NCBI GenBank assembly: GCA_964655245.1
Contig: CAZZLQ010000053.1
Span: 1 to 15,182, forward strand
Length of the DNA: 15,182 nt
Source: JBEIHI01 sp964655245
GTDB lineage: Bacteria; Bdellovibrionota; UBA2394
Direction of reading: 5' to 3'
Position 1 is the stretch's first letter, and each line of letters starts with the position of its first letter. Below the pieces are notes generated by a model that did no database searches, had not been told where the DNA came from, and saw only the letters and a list, made by a program, of their open reading frames with translations. Position numbers and translations under genes: made by a program. Positions 1 to 7,470 of the stretch are shown piece after piece.

Positions 1-905
1 AGATGGATTGGCCGATGATGGCCATGGGATGGTTCATTCAAACTTTTCGATCCGCAAGAGCAGCTGAGAGACGGGTGCTTCACTTTAGAGCGACGGAGAA
101 CCCCCTGAAGTCTGAGGCCAACCAGCCAAGCATTCAAACCTCAGCATGTATGACCGTGAATCAGTTAAGTTATGGATTCGAGGATCAGCAAGAGCAGCTG
201 CTCTCCGATTTGAGTTTTGATTTGAAGCGGGGAGAGTGGCTCGGTGTCACGGGATCGGTGGGTTCGGGCAAGACTATTTTGCTCGAGCTGCTCTCTCGCC
301 AGAGAGATCCTCGATCGGGACAGATTTATTTTGGTGAGAAATCCATGCGTGCAATGAGTGCACAAGAGATTGTCGAGCACATTCTCTATGTGCCACAGGA
401 GACATTTCTGTTCTCTACATCTGTACGAAAAAATCTCAATTTGGGCTTAAGTCATCCGCTTCCGAACGACGAGCTTTGGGCGTTGCTCAAAGATCTTTCA
501 TTTGATCTAGAGGCTCTTGCTGATCGAGGAGGGCTTGAGACGAAGTTGGGAGAACGAGGCCTCAATTTGTCGGGAGGACAGAAACAGAGGCTCTCTTTGG
601 GGCGTGCATTTATTCGCAAGCGGTCCGTTTATCTTTTTGATGATCTCTTCTCTCATGTTGATGTCGAGACAGAGCACAAGCTCTTGTCAGTCCTCAAAAC
701 GAGAATCAGCACAAGCGCCTCGGTTGTGCTTGTCAGCCAACGTCTTGAAACCTTGCGAAGCTGCAACCGAGTGCTCGTTCTTGAGGGGGGTGGCGTGCAA
801 ACCTGTAGTCCCTATGATCAAGCGATCCGAGAAAGTGCCTTCCTCAAATCTCTTCTTGAGATTCAGGGTGTCGGTAGTAGCCCGGTCGATCGAGGTGTCG
901 CATGA
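1..905 (+). CDS. ABC exporter half-transporter, subunit 1 (5' partial; degenerate ATP site)
   Basis: This is the C-terminal end of an exporter-type ABC subunit. The reading frame is open to the window edge and the first visible residues (WPMMAMGWF...) resemble the end of the membrane domain in heterodimeric ABC exporters, so most of that domain lies upstream. Counting from the first ATG at base 3, the nucleotide-binding domain has Walker A GSVGSGKT (84-91), Q-loop Q132, a canonical LSGGQ signature (189-193) and a Walker B ending in D213. The catalytic glutamate position is Asp (D214) and the switch histidine is Gln (Q246, in VSQRL). This pattern is known for the subunit that supplies the degenerate nucleotide site in pairs such as TM287/288 and YheI/YheH. 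Its stop codon overlaps the next gene's start (ATGA), so the two are probably co-translated. The substrate cannot be inferred. Confidence 0.9.
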   Translation, partial: MDWPMMAMGWFIQTFRSARAAERRVLHFRATENPLKSEANQPSIQTSACMTVNQLSYGFEDQQEQLLSDLSFDLKRGEWLGVTGSVGSGKTILLELLSRQRDPRSGQIYFGEKSMRAMSAQEIVEHILYVPQETFLFSTSVRKNLNLGLSHPLPNDELWALLKDLSFDLEALADRGGLETKLGERGLNLSGGQKQRLSLGRAFIRKRSVYLFDDLFSHVDVETEHKLLSVLKTRISTSASVVLVSQRLETLRSCNRVLVLEGGGVQTCSPYDQAIRESAFLKSLLEIQGVGSSPVDRGVA

Positions 906-2674
906 AGCGCGTGACGGCTCTTCAAAAAGTGACCTCATTGCTTCGGCCCTATCGGGCACAGGTCTGGCTGGCAGTTATCATCGTTTTGCTTCCAGCTTAT
1001 TTCACCGTTTGGACTCCTTATTTGTTTGGGCTTCTCATTGATCAGGGCTTGATCGTGAAGGATTGGTCGCTGACGTGGAAGTTGGCGATCGCTGTGTTGG
1101 GAATCAAATGTATTTTGTTTTTACTCAGTGCCTTTACGACCTACTCTTTGAGCCTGCTTGGGCTTCAGATCCTTGTGGACTTTAGAGATCAGCTTTTGAA
1201 GAAGGTTCTCAGTTACCCCCTGAGCTTTTTTGATAAGATGTCCTCGGGCCGTTTGACAACTCGGCTGACGAGTGACGTCAATGCTGTTCAAGAGTTGTTC
1301 ACAACGGCGCTTGTCCCATTGATTGGGAATTCATTCATGCTCGTGGGTGTGATCGTTGCGATGTTTGTCCTTAATTGGAAGCTCGCTTTGCTCGCGATGA
1401 GCATCATTCCCATCATGATCTGGTTGACGGCTATTTTTCATGTGCGGATTCGCAGACGTTTCGGGTTTCAGCGTCAGGCACTTTCATCTCTTAATTCTTA
1501 TGCAGCCGATATTCTCTCTGGCGCAAGAGATGTCAGAAATCTCTCGGCCTTCTCCGTGGTAGAGAGGGAGTTTTCATCTCATTCGAGAAGGTTGGCGAAG
1601 CGGTTTACTCAAGCTGTTCGAGAGTACGCTCTTCTCAACCCTGCGGTGCCATTCATTACGGCGATCATGGATGCCATGATTGTTGGGGTTGGTGGTTGGA
1701 TGGTCTATCGAAACTCAATGAGTATTGGGGAAGTTGTTGCATTCCTCGGATACGCTGCTTACTTCTCTTGGCCCATTCGGGATTTTTCCGAAAAGTATTC
1801 GGTGTTTCAGCAGGCAATGGCCTCTGTTGATCGGCTGCTCGAAATTTCCGATCTGAACAGTGAGCCCGATGAGGGTCTTCTTGAGATTGATCGGCCTATT
1901 GAGATTGAGTTTCGAAATGTCAGCTTGACCTATCAGAGTTCTCAAAAGCCGGCTCTTCATAATGTTTCCTTTCACGTTAAGCCTGGCCAGAGAGTGGCTC
2001 TGATTGGTGAGACGGGTTCCGGTAAGACCAGTACATGTTCTTTGGTGATGCGGTTCTATGAATCATCATCGGGGAGCGTTTTGATCAATGGGCGTAACAT
2101 TCAGGACTATCGTGTTCATTCGCTTAGGTCGCAACTCGGTTGGGTTTCGCAGGATGTTTTTTTGTTCTCGATGAGCTTGCGAGAAAACCTTGCGTTCTAC
2201 TCCACTGTTACTGATGAGCAAATTTGGGAGGTCCTTGAGCTCGTGCAGTTGAAAGCTTGGGCTAAGACGTTGCCGAAGGGATTGGATGAGATTTTGGCGG
2301 AGCGGGCGGCTCACTTGTCCTCGGGTCAGAGACAGCTGCTGAGCTTGGCGCGAGCCTTGCTGAGGAAACCTCGGTTACTGATTTTTGATGAGGCCACTGC
2401 CTACATCGATTCCAATACCGAATGGAGAATCCAGCGAGCTTTGGAGGCTTTGTGGAATTCGCCAACCTATCGAGACATGACTGTTTTTGTGATTGCTCAT
2501 CGGCTCAGCACTGTTCGGCGATGTCATCAAATGTTGGTCTATCGCAACGGGGAGATCGTAGAGCGGGGTACTTTTGATGAGCTTATTTCGCTTGGGGGCT
2601 ATGCAGCGCGCTTGTTCGAGGAGAATTTCGATTATTCTGATGCTGGCAATAAGGCCGTAGCTGACGTTAAATAA
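902..2674 (+). CDS. ABC exporter half-transporter, subunit 2 (canonical catalytic residues)
   Basis: This is a complete 590-residue ABC exporter half-transporter of usual length. About six hydrophobic segments lie within residues 18-295, followed by a nucleotide-binding domain. Visible motifs are Walker A GETGSGKT (369-376), Q-loop Q417, Walker B LLIFDE with catalytic E497, and switch histidine H533 (IAHRLS). The ABC signature is LSSGQ (472-476) instead of LSGGQ. The catalytic residues are intact while the signature deviates, which is the mirror image of the upstream subunit, so the two should form an asymmetric inner-membrane heterodimer. The start ATG overlaps the upstream stop by 4 bp, and GAGG at 892-895 provides a ribosome-binding site. 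The substrate is unknown; drugs, lipids or peptides are all possible for this family. Confidence 0.92.
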   Translation: MKRVTALQKVTSLLRPYRAQVWLAVIIVLLPAYFTVWTPYLFGLLIDQGLIVKDWSLTWKLAIAVLGIKCILFLLSAFTTYSLSLLGLQILVDFRDQLLKKVLSYPLSFFDKMSSGRLTTRLTSDVNAVQELFTTALVPLIGNSFMLVGVIVAMFVLNWKLALLAMSIIPIMIWLTAIFHVRIRRRFGFQRQALSSLNSYAADILSGARDVRNLSAFSVVEREFSSHSRRLAKRFTQAVREYALLNPAVPFITAIMDAMIVGVGGWMVYRNSMSIGEVVAFLGYAAYFSWPIRDFSEKYSVFQQAMASVDRLLEISDLNSEPDEGLLEIDRPIEIEFRNVSLTYQSSQKPALHNVSFHVKPGQRVALIGETGSGKTSTCSLVMRFYESSSGSVLINGRNIQDYRVHSLRSQLGWVSQDVFLFSMSLRENLAFYSTVTDEQIWEVLELVQLKAWAKTLPKGLDEILAERAAHLSSGQRQLLSLARALLRKPRLLIFDEATAYIDSNTEWRIQRALEALWNSPTYRDMTVFVIAHRLSTVRRCHQMLVYRNGEIVERGTFDELISLGGYAARLFEENFDYSDAGNKAVADVK

Positions 2675-2678
2675 AGTT

Positions 2679-4340
2679 GTGAAAATCCAGGTCTGCCAAA
2701 TCAATTCTACCGTCGGTGATTTTCAGGCAAATCAGCGAAAAATCGCTGCTGCTCTTTCCGAATCAGAAGCAGACCTTTTTGTTTTCCCAGAGTGTGCGAT
2801 TTGTGGATATCCGCCACAGGATCTTTTGGAATACCCAGAGTTTGCGGAGAAGTCCGAAGCGGTATTGCAAAGTCTAGCTGCTTCCCATCCGAAAAAGTCT
2901 TTCATTATCGGTGGTGTAGAGAAGAATCAGCAGAAGGGCCGACCGCTTCGAAATGCTGCCTACTTTGTTTCGGGTGGTCGAGTTGTTGAAAGATATTTTA
3001 AGCGCCTACTTCCGAGCTACGATGTTTTTGATGAGGATCGATTTTTTGAATCAGGTCGGGAGTCAAAGGCAATTCTCATCAATGGAAAGAAGATTTTCAT
3101 CACGGTCTGTGAGGACATCTGGAATGATGAGGTTCAAACGCAGTTACACAATCGGTATGACCAACAGCCGCTGAGTGATGTGAAGGGTTGTGATCTGCAT
3201 ATCAATATTTCAGCCTCACCCTATGAGCTTAAGAAAGTAGCAGCTAAAGCAAAGATGCTCTCGGGCCTCGCCAAGCGGCATGGTGTTCCGCTGCTTTATG
3301 TGAATTCAGTGGGAGCCAATGATTCGCTCATCTTTGATGGACGGAGCTGCTTCTTTTCTGCTGCCGGTGAGATGACCGATCTTCTTCCGGCATTTGACGA
3401 GGCCAACGTGATTGTGGATTCAGAGAAGCCAGGTGGATCTTCGGCTCTTCCCACGGGGACTATCTCTGATTTGTATGATGCGCTTGTGTTGGGGATTCGT
3501 GACTATTGTGGGAAGCAGGGTTTTAGTTCGGTGATTCTGGGAATGAGCGGTGGGATTGATTCTGCGCTCATTTCTTGTCTTGCGGCGGACGCTCTTGGAG
3601 CTCCAAACGTGATCGGAGTGTTGATGCCATCGCGCTATACATCTCCAGCAAGCAACGAAGATGCCATCTATACAGCTCGTAAGTTACAGAATCCGATTCA
3701 CTTCTTGCCTATTGAAGCTATTTTTTCGGCATCTTTGCAAACTCTCGGAAAGGCATTCGAGGGAACAGAGCCGGGTGTGGCTGAGGAGAATTTACAGTCG
3801 AGAGCCCGAGGGATGATTTTGATGGGCCTGTCGAACAAGTTTAATTGCCTGCTTTTGACCACTGGAAACAAGAGCGAGCTCGCCACGGGATACTGTACTT
3901 TGTACGGGGATATGAACGGGGGTCTCGCGCCCATCGCTGATGTCTACAAGACTCAGGTTTATGAACTCGCCCGAGAGGCGAACCGACGATCCGATCGAAT
4001 TCCTGAGCGCGTCTTCACCAAAGCTCCCTCAGCTGAGCTTCGCCTCAACCAAACGGATCAAGATACTCTTCCGCCTTATGATCGATTAGATTCCATGTTG
4101 GAGTTAATCTTAGAAAAGTTCAAAACCGGTGATGAGATTGTCGCGCTTGGATTTGAAAAATCGGAAGTGAATCAGGTGCTCAAGTGGATCGAGCGCAATG
4201 AGTATAAGAGATATCAAATGCCCTTGGGACTAAAGGTTTCTCAAAAAGCATTTGGTATTGGCCGACGATTACCGCTGGTGCATCGATTCTTTTCGTCAGC
4301 GGCTCTTTCGACAGATCCGAGCCCAGTCTTGCGGAAGTAG
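2679..4340 (+). CDS. nadE: glutamine-dependent NAD+ synthetase
   Basis: The enzyme makes NAD+ from deamido-NAD+, ATP and glutamine, the last step of NAD biosynthesis in the cytoplasm. The 553-residue protein has two domains. The N-terminal nitrilase-like glutaminase (about 1-250) shows a Glu-Lys-Cys triad at E38 (FPECA), K108 (YFKRLLPSYDVFDE) and C144 (VCEDIW). The C-terminal synthetase shows the pyrophosphatase P-loop SGGIDS (290-295) and a TTGNKSE motif (394-400). The start is GTG at 2679: the residues that follow (KIQVCQINSTVGDF) match the usual family N-terminus and no upstream in-frame start is credible. No clear Shine-Dalgarno sequence is seen. The start lies only 4 nt after the ABC subunit stop, which suggests cotranscription and translational coupling. 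The 3' end overlaps the convergent hydrolase gene by 45 bp. Confidence 0.96.
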   Translation: MKIQVCQINSTVGDFQANQRKIAAALSESEADLFVFPECAICGYPPQDLLEYPEFAEKSEAVLQSLAASHPKKSFIIGGVEKNQQKGRPLRNAAYFVSGGRVVERYFKRLLPSYDVFDEDRFFESGRESKAILINGKKIFITVCEDIWNDEVQTQLHNRYDQQPLSDVKGCDLHINISASPYELKKVAAKAKMLSGLAKRHGVPLLYVNSVGANDSLIFDGRSCFFSAAGEMTDLLPAFDEANVIVDSEKPGGSSALPTGTISDLYDALVLGIRDYCGKQGFSSVILGMSGGIDSALISCLAADALGAPNVIGVLMPSRYTSPASNEDAIYTARKLQNPIHFLPIEAIFSASLQTLGKAFEGTEPGVAEENLQSRARGMILMGLSNKFNCLLLTTGNKSELATGYCTLYGDMNGGLAPIADVYKTQVYELAREANRRSDRIPERVFTKAPSAELRLNQTDQDTLPPYDRLDSMLELILEKFKTGDEIVALGFEKSEVNQVLKWIERNEYKRYQMPLGLKVSQKAFGIGRRLPLVHRFFSSAALSTDPSPVLRK

Positions 4341-5261
4341 CCCAACAGAAACTTGATCTCGAGTAATGAGTGCAAACGAAAGCGCTCCCTTGGTAGCGTA
4401 AACACAAGCATTCCCAAACTGATCCAGCGAAATGACTCCAAAGGTTTTGCTTTGATGGGCGCGAAAGCTTCGAGTCACAGCTTCGGAGAGATCGAATCCA
4501 TCTTCCACTCGAGTGACGATGCTTGAGGCAAGAGCTGCCTCAACAATCTCCTCGCCAACTCCTGTGCAGGAAACGGCAGCAAAACCGGATGCAAAGTTTC
4601 CAGCTGAAGTACAAGAGTCGGAAATTCGCCCAGGAACTTCAAAGCCCCGTCCGCCGGTTGATGTGCAGGCCGCTGTTTGCATATTCCGATCGAGAACGAC
4701 TGCGCCAACCGTGCCTGTCTTACCTTCGAGCTTGCGGCGGTACTCAAGAACTCGATCCAGAGTTTCAACATGCTCTGGAGTGAATCCTTGGGAGTATGCA
4801 TAGAGAGAGGCTTCGTGGGAGCAAAGATTGCGATCTCGCTTCTCCTGAAGTGAAAGAGCAATAAGGCTTGGATGTCGCTGAGCCAAAACATTTGAGACAG
4901 AAGAGAATCGTCGACGTGCCCCATCCATCACGGATGAGGACAGTCGAGGGACGCCATCTTGCTGAAGGCGAGCTCCAAAGCCCGCGTTGAAGATTGGTTC
5001 GTCTTCCAGATGCCCAACGGCGGCAACTGCGAGTTGAGCGGCTGCCTTGTCTGATTTGAGGAGGGGTTGAATCGCTTTACCGATTCGTTGAAGCGCCTTG
5101 ACGATCTGAACCCTTCGAGCGAGTTGATCGCCGAGACCGCCATGGATCAAAACCGCAGGTTCCGTGATCCGGGCTGCCTTAGCCTCACCCCAGCGCAGGG
5201 ATTGAAACTGCTCAACATAGGGCCTAAGGGGGCTTGTTTTTGAAGGAGATCGTGTTGCCAT
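4296..5261 (-). CDS. isoaspartyl peptidase / L-asparaginase family Ntn hydrolase (plant-type, T2)
   Basis: This 321-residue protein belongs to the N-terminal-nucleophile asparaginase/isoaspartyl dipeptidase family, whose precursors self-cleave before a threonine. The expected nucleophile is T184 in TGTVGAV. Other family residues are visible: IHGG (39-42), NAGFG (92-96), STGG (201-204), GRISDS with R212 and D215, and CTGVGE (232-237), which correspond to the substrate-binding positions of E. coli IaaA. Members hydrolyse isoaspartyl dipeptides and asparagine; the preferred substrate here is not known. About 38 residues precede IHGG, which is long for the family. The ATG start has no obvious ribosome-binding site, but no better start is seen. 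The gene diverges from the isc operon and converges on nadE, so it is likely transcribed alone. Confidence 0.88.
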   Translation of the reverse strand: MATRSPSKTSPLRPYVEQFQSLRWGEAKAARITEPAVLIHGGLGDQLARRVQIVKALQRIGKAIQPLLKSDKAAAQLAVAAVGHLEDEPIFNAGFGARLQQDGVPRLSSSVMDGARRRFSSVSNVLAQRHPSLIALSLQEKRDRNLCSHEASLYAYSQGFTPEHVETLDRVLEYRRKLEGKTGTVGAVVLDRNMQTAACTSTGGRGFEVPGRISDSCTSAGNFASGFAAVSCTGVGEEIVEAALASSIVTRVEDGFDLSEAVTRSFRAHQSKTFGVISLDQFGNACVYATKGALSFALITRDQVSVGLLPQDWARICRKSR

Positions 5262-5320
5262 AAACTCAGTCTAAAAGTCTTATAAGTCAGTTTTAAGGGC
5301 TTTTAAGCCGGTTTCCTCTA
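5262..5320 (-). promoter_or_regulatory. probable promoter of the asparaginase-like gene
   Basis: Reading the minus strand upstream of the hydrolase start, a TATAAG hexamer (plus-strand 5279-5284) matches the -10 consensus at five of six positions. A TTAAAA -35-like hexamer lies 16 bp further upstream. This would give a very short 5' leader. The stretch also holds a GGCTT/AAGCC inverted repeat (5298-5309) and two TTTTAAG direct repeats spaced 10 bp apart (5291 and 5301). The assignment is by eye only. Confidence 0.35.
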
Positions 5321-5326
5321 TGTTAG

Positions 5327-5356
5327 TCTAATCTTAACGTTGACGTTAACTCTAAT
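5327..5356. promoter_or_regulatory. operator-like palindrome with flanking direct repeats, upstream of isc operon
   Basis: The core is TTAACGT-TG-ACGTTAA (5334-5349), a 7-bp inverted repeat with a 2-nt spacer. A TCTAAT hexamer lies exactly 1 nt outside each arm (5327-5332 and 5351-5356), in direct orientation. It sits in the divergent region between the minus-strand hydrolase and iscS, and contains a -35-like TTGACG (5340-5345), so a bound protein could control isc transcription. It does not match the E. coli IscR type 1 or type 2 sites or a Fur box as I know them. The regulator is unknown. Confidence 0.5.
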
Positions 5357-5388
5357 ACCATTAAGGTGGGGCTCAGCGGCCTAAACCT

Positions 5389-5416
5389 GCCTCTTCAATT
5401 AAAGGAAAGAAGAGGC
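5389..5416 (+). promoter_or_regulatory. leader hairpin in the iscS 5' untranslated region
   Basis: GCCTCTTC (5389-5396) pairs perfectly with GAAGAGGC (5409-5416) around a 12-nt A-rich loop. No U-run follows, so it is not an intrinsic terminator. It lies about 50 nt before the iscS start, within the probable mRNA leader. It could be an mRNA-stability or protein/RNA-binding element; the function is unknown. Confidence 0.45.
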
Positions 5417-5464
5417 GCGTTCAAGCAAACAAAGCTAAAACATGGGCCCCGTGGAGAAGAGACG

Positions 5465-6724
5465 ATGTCGGTAAAAAGTGAGTCAAACGTAAAGCAGCTT
5501 TTTGATTCCAAGCGACGCGTGATTTATTTGGATAATCACGCAACGACTCCCGTTGATCCTCAAGTCCTTGAGGCGATGATTCCTTATTTCACCGAGATTT
5601 TTGGAAACGCTTCGAGCCGAAATCATGCGTATGGTTGGAGCGCGGAGGAAGCTGTTGAACAGTCTCGTCAGTGGATTGCTCGAATGATTGATGCTGATCC
5701 AAAAGAGATTATTTTTACTTCTGGCGCAACCGAGTCGAACAACTTGGCTTTGCGCGGGGTTGTAGAAATGTACCGCGAAAAGGGAAACCACATCATTGTT
5801 TCTTCAGTTGAACACAAAGCGATTCTCGATACGGCAAAGTATTTGGAGACCCAGGGAATTGAAGTCACGATTGTTCCAGTTGATGAATATGGAATGGTGA
5901 GCGTTGAATCCGTTGAAAAGGCTATTCGTCCATCAACGATTTTGATTTCCATTATGGCTGCCAACAATGAGATTGGCACAATTAATCCGATTGCTGAGAT
6001 CGGAACTCTGGCCAAGCAGAAAGGGATTATCTTCCATACGGATGCCGTTCAGGCCGTTGGTCGCGTTCCGGTGAGTGTGAAGGATTGGAATGTGGATCTT
6101 TTGTCTCTGACTGCTCACAAGATTTATGGCCCCAAGGGAGTGGGTGCGTTGTATGTTCGAAGAAAAAATCCTCGAGTTCGTCTGAGTCCTCTGATGCTTG
6201 GTGGCGGCCACGAGCGAGGAATGAGATCGGGAACTCTCAATGTTCCGGGGATCGTCGGTTTTGGAAAAGCGGCTGAGATTGTTGTGAATACAATTCAAGA
6301 GGAGTCAAAGCGAATTGCCGCTCTTCGTGATCGAATGAAGGCAAAGATTTTCGAACAGCTTGATGAAGTGAAGCTCAATGGTCATCCCGAAAAGCGGCTA
6401 CCAAACAACCTCAACGTCAGCTTTGCTTATGTTGAAGGTGAAGCGCTCATGATGGCGATCCCAGATATCGCTGTCTCATCTGGCTCAGCGTGTACATCGG
6501 CAAGTCTTGAGCCCTCATATGTTCTGAAAGCGATTGGTGTGGGTGAGGATCTTGCTCACTCAAGTATTCGATTCGGTCTGGGTCGATTTACGACCGAGGA
6601 AGAAGTTGATCGCGCTGTCGAACAAACAGTGAAGGCTGTTCGCAAGTTGCGAGAGATGTCGCCTCTCTATGAGATGGTGAAAGAGGGAATTGATTTGAAG
6701 ACCGTTCAATGGACGGCTCATTAA
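5465..6724 (+). CDS. iscS: cysteine desulfurase IscS
   Basis: IscS is a PLP enzyme that converts cysteine to alanine and holds the sulfur as a persulfide for iron-sulfur cluster assembly on IscU. I choose ATG 5465, giving 419 residues (E. coli IscS has 404), because GGAG (5453-5456) is well placed. The same frame is open back to a GTG at 5366, but that extra sequence is not IscS-like. Visible are YLDNHATTPVD (21-31), H117 (SSVEHK), D193 (HTDAVQAVG), PLP lysine K219 (TAHKIYGPKG) and persulfide cysteine C343 in SSGSACTSASLEPS. The C-terminus ends in WTAH, like the IscU-contacting tail of group I IscS. It is the first gene of the operon; no iscR precedes it. Confidence 0.97.
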   Translation: MSVKSESNVKQLFDSKRRVIYLDNHATTPVDPQVLEAMIPYFTEIFGNASSRNHAYGWSAEEAVEQSRQWIARMIDADPKEIIFTSGATESNNLALRGVVEMYREKGNHIIVSSVEHKAILDTAKYLETQGIEVTIVPVDEYGMVSVESVEKAIRPSTILISIMAANNEIGTINPIAEIGTLAKQKGIIFHTDAVQAVGRVPVSVKDWNVDLLSLTAHKIYGPKGVGALYVRRKNPRVRLSPLMLGGGHERGMRSGTLNVPGIVGFGKAAEIVVNTIQEESKRIAALRDRMKAKIFEQLDEVKLNGHPEKRLPNNLNVSFAYVEGEALMMAIPDIAVSSGSACTSASLEPSYVLKAIGVGEDLAHSSIRFGLGRFTTEEEVDRAVEQTVKAVRKLREMSPLYEMVKEGIDLKTVQWTAH

Positions 6725-6733
6725 GGAGAAGTT

Positions 6734-7120
6734 ATGGCATACGGATCTAAGGTCATTGATCATTTTGAAAATCCTCGAAACGTTGGTTCACTTGATGGCA
6801 AAGCCAAGGAAGTGGGCACCGGCGTTGTTGGCGCTCCCGAGTGTGGAGATGTGATGAAGCTTCAGATTAAAGTGAACCCTCAAACCAATGTGATTGAAGA
6901 TGCCAAATTCAAAACATTTGGGTGTGGCAGTGCGATTGCATCATCGTCATTGGCTACTGAATGGCTCAAAGGCAAGACGCTCGATCAGGCGGAAAGCATT
7001 AAGAACACCGAGATTGTTGAGGAGCTGAGCCTTCCTCCCGTGAAGATTCATTGCTCTGTGTTGGCTGAAGATGCCATTAAGGCAGCGATCACCGATTACA
7101 AAAACAAACAGGGAGCTTAA
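6734..7120 (+). CDS. iscU: iron-sulfur cluster assembly scaffold IscU
   Basis: IscU is the scaffold on which [2Fe-2S] and [4Fe-4S] clusters are built before transfer. The protein has 128 residues, the same length as E. coli IscU. The three cluster cysteines are C37 (GAPECGD), C64 (FGCGSA) and C107 (KIHCS). D39 and H106, also implicated in cluster binding and release, are present. LPPVK (100-104), the recognition motif for the HscA chaperone, is intact, which agrees with hscA being in the same operon. A strong AAGGAG overlaps the iscS stop and leaves 9 nt between the genes. Confidence 0.98.
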   Translation: MAYGSKVIDHFENPRNVGSLDGKAKEVGTGVVGAPECGDVMKLQIKVNPQTNVIEDAKFKTFGCGSAIASSSLATEWLKGKTLDQAESIKNTEIVEELSLPPVKIHCSVLAEDAIKAAITDYKNKQGA

Positions 7121-7122
7121 GA

Positions 7123-7470
7123 ATGTCCGAAGCAAAAAACGTCATTGAGTTAACCCCGCGGGCCCGAACCCACGTGGCTTCGCTCATGCAGCGAGATAAT
7201 AAGACGAATTCATTTTTGCGCATCTCAGTTGTTGGCGGTGGTTGCTCTGGAATGTCTTACAAGATGGCCTTTGAAGAAAAGGCGGCTGATGGTGATTCTG
7301 TGATTGCCTATGATGCTGAAGGCGTTCGAGTTTTGGTTGATCCTAAGTCAGCCTTGTTCCTGAGAGGAATTGAGGTGGATTATCAAGATGGGCTTAACGG
7401 AGCAGGATTCACCTACAACAATCCCAATGCTAAAAAATCATGCGGTTGCGGGACGAGCTTTTCAGCATGA
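7123..7470 (+). CDS. iscA: A-type iron-sulfur carrier IscA (HesB/IscA family)
   Basis: IscA is a small A-type carrier that binds iron or Fe-S clusters and helps deliver [4Fe-4S] clusters to apo-proteins. The 115-residue protein has the three conserved cysteines: C41 in GGGCSG, and C107 and C109 in the C-terminal CGCG motif. The start lies 2 nt after the iscU stop, with GGAG overlapping the end of iscU. Its TGA stop overlaps the ATG chosen for hscB (ATGA at 7467-7470), so translation is probably coupled. ErpA-type paralogues share these motifs; the position within the isc operon supports IscA. Confidence 0.95.
   Translation: MSEAKNVIELTPRARTHVASLMQRDNKTNSFLRISVVGGGCSGMSYKMAFEEKAADGDSVIAYDAEGVRVLVDPKSALFLRGIEVDYQDGLNGAGFTYNNPNAKKSCGCGTSFSA

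Noticed and set aside
517..1041. 174-codon open frame across the junction of the two ABC genes
   Set aside because: It overlaps conserved ABC motifs in another frame and resembles no family; a chance open frame.
4475..4924. 149-codon minus-strand open frame inside the hydrolase gene
   Set aside because: It lies in a different frame of the same strand as the well-supported Ntn hydrolase, with no ribosome-binding site or family signal.
5366..5464. Upstream GTG start adding 33 residues to IscS
   Set aside because: The added residues are not IscS-like, contain the leader hairpin, and the ATG at 5465 has a good ribosome-binding site and family-like N-terminus.
5442..5474. Ten-codon possible leader peptide overlapping the iscS start
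   Set aside because: It has no ribosome-binding site and no meaningful residue pattern such as a run of cysteine codons.
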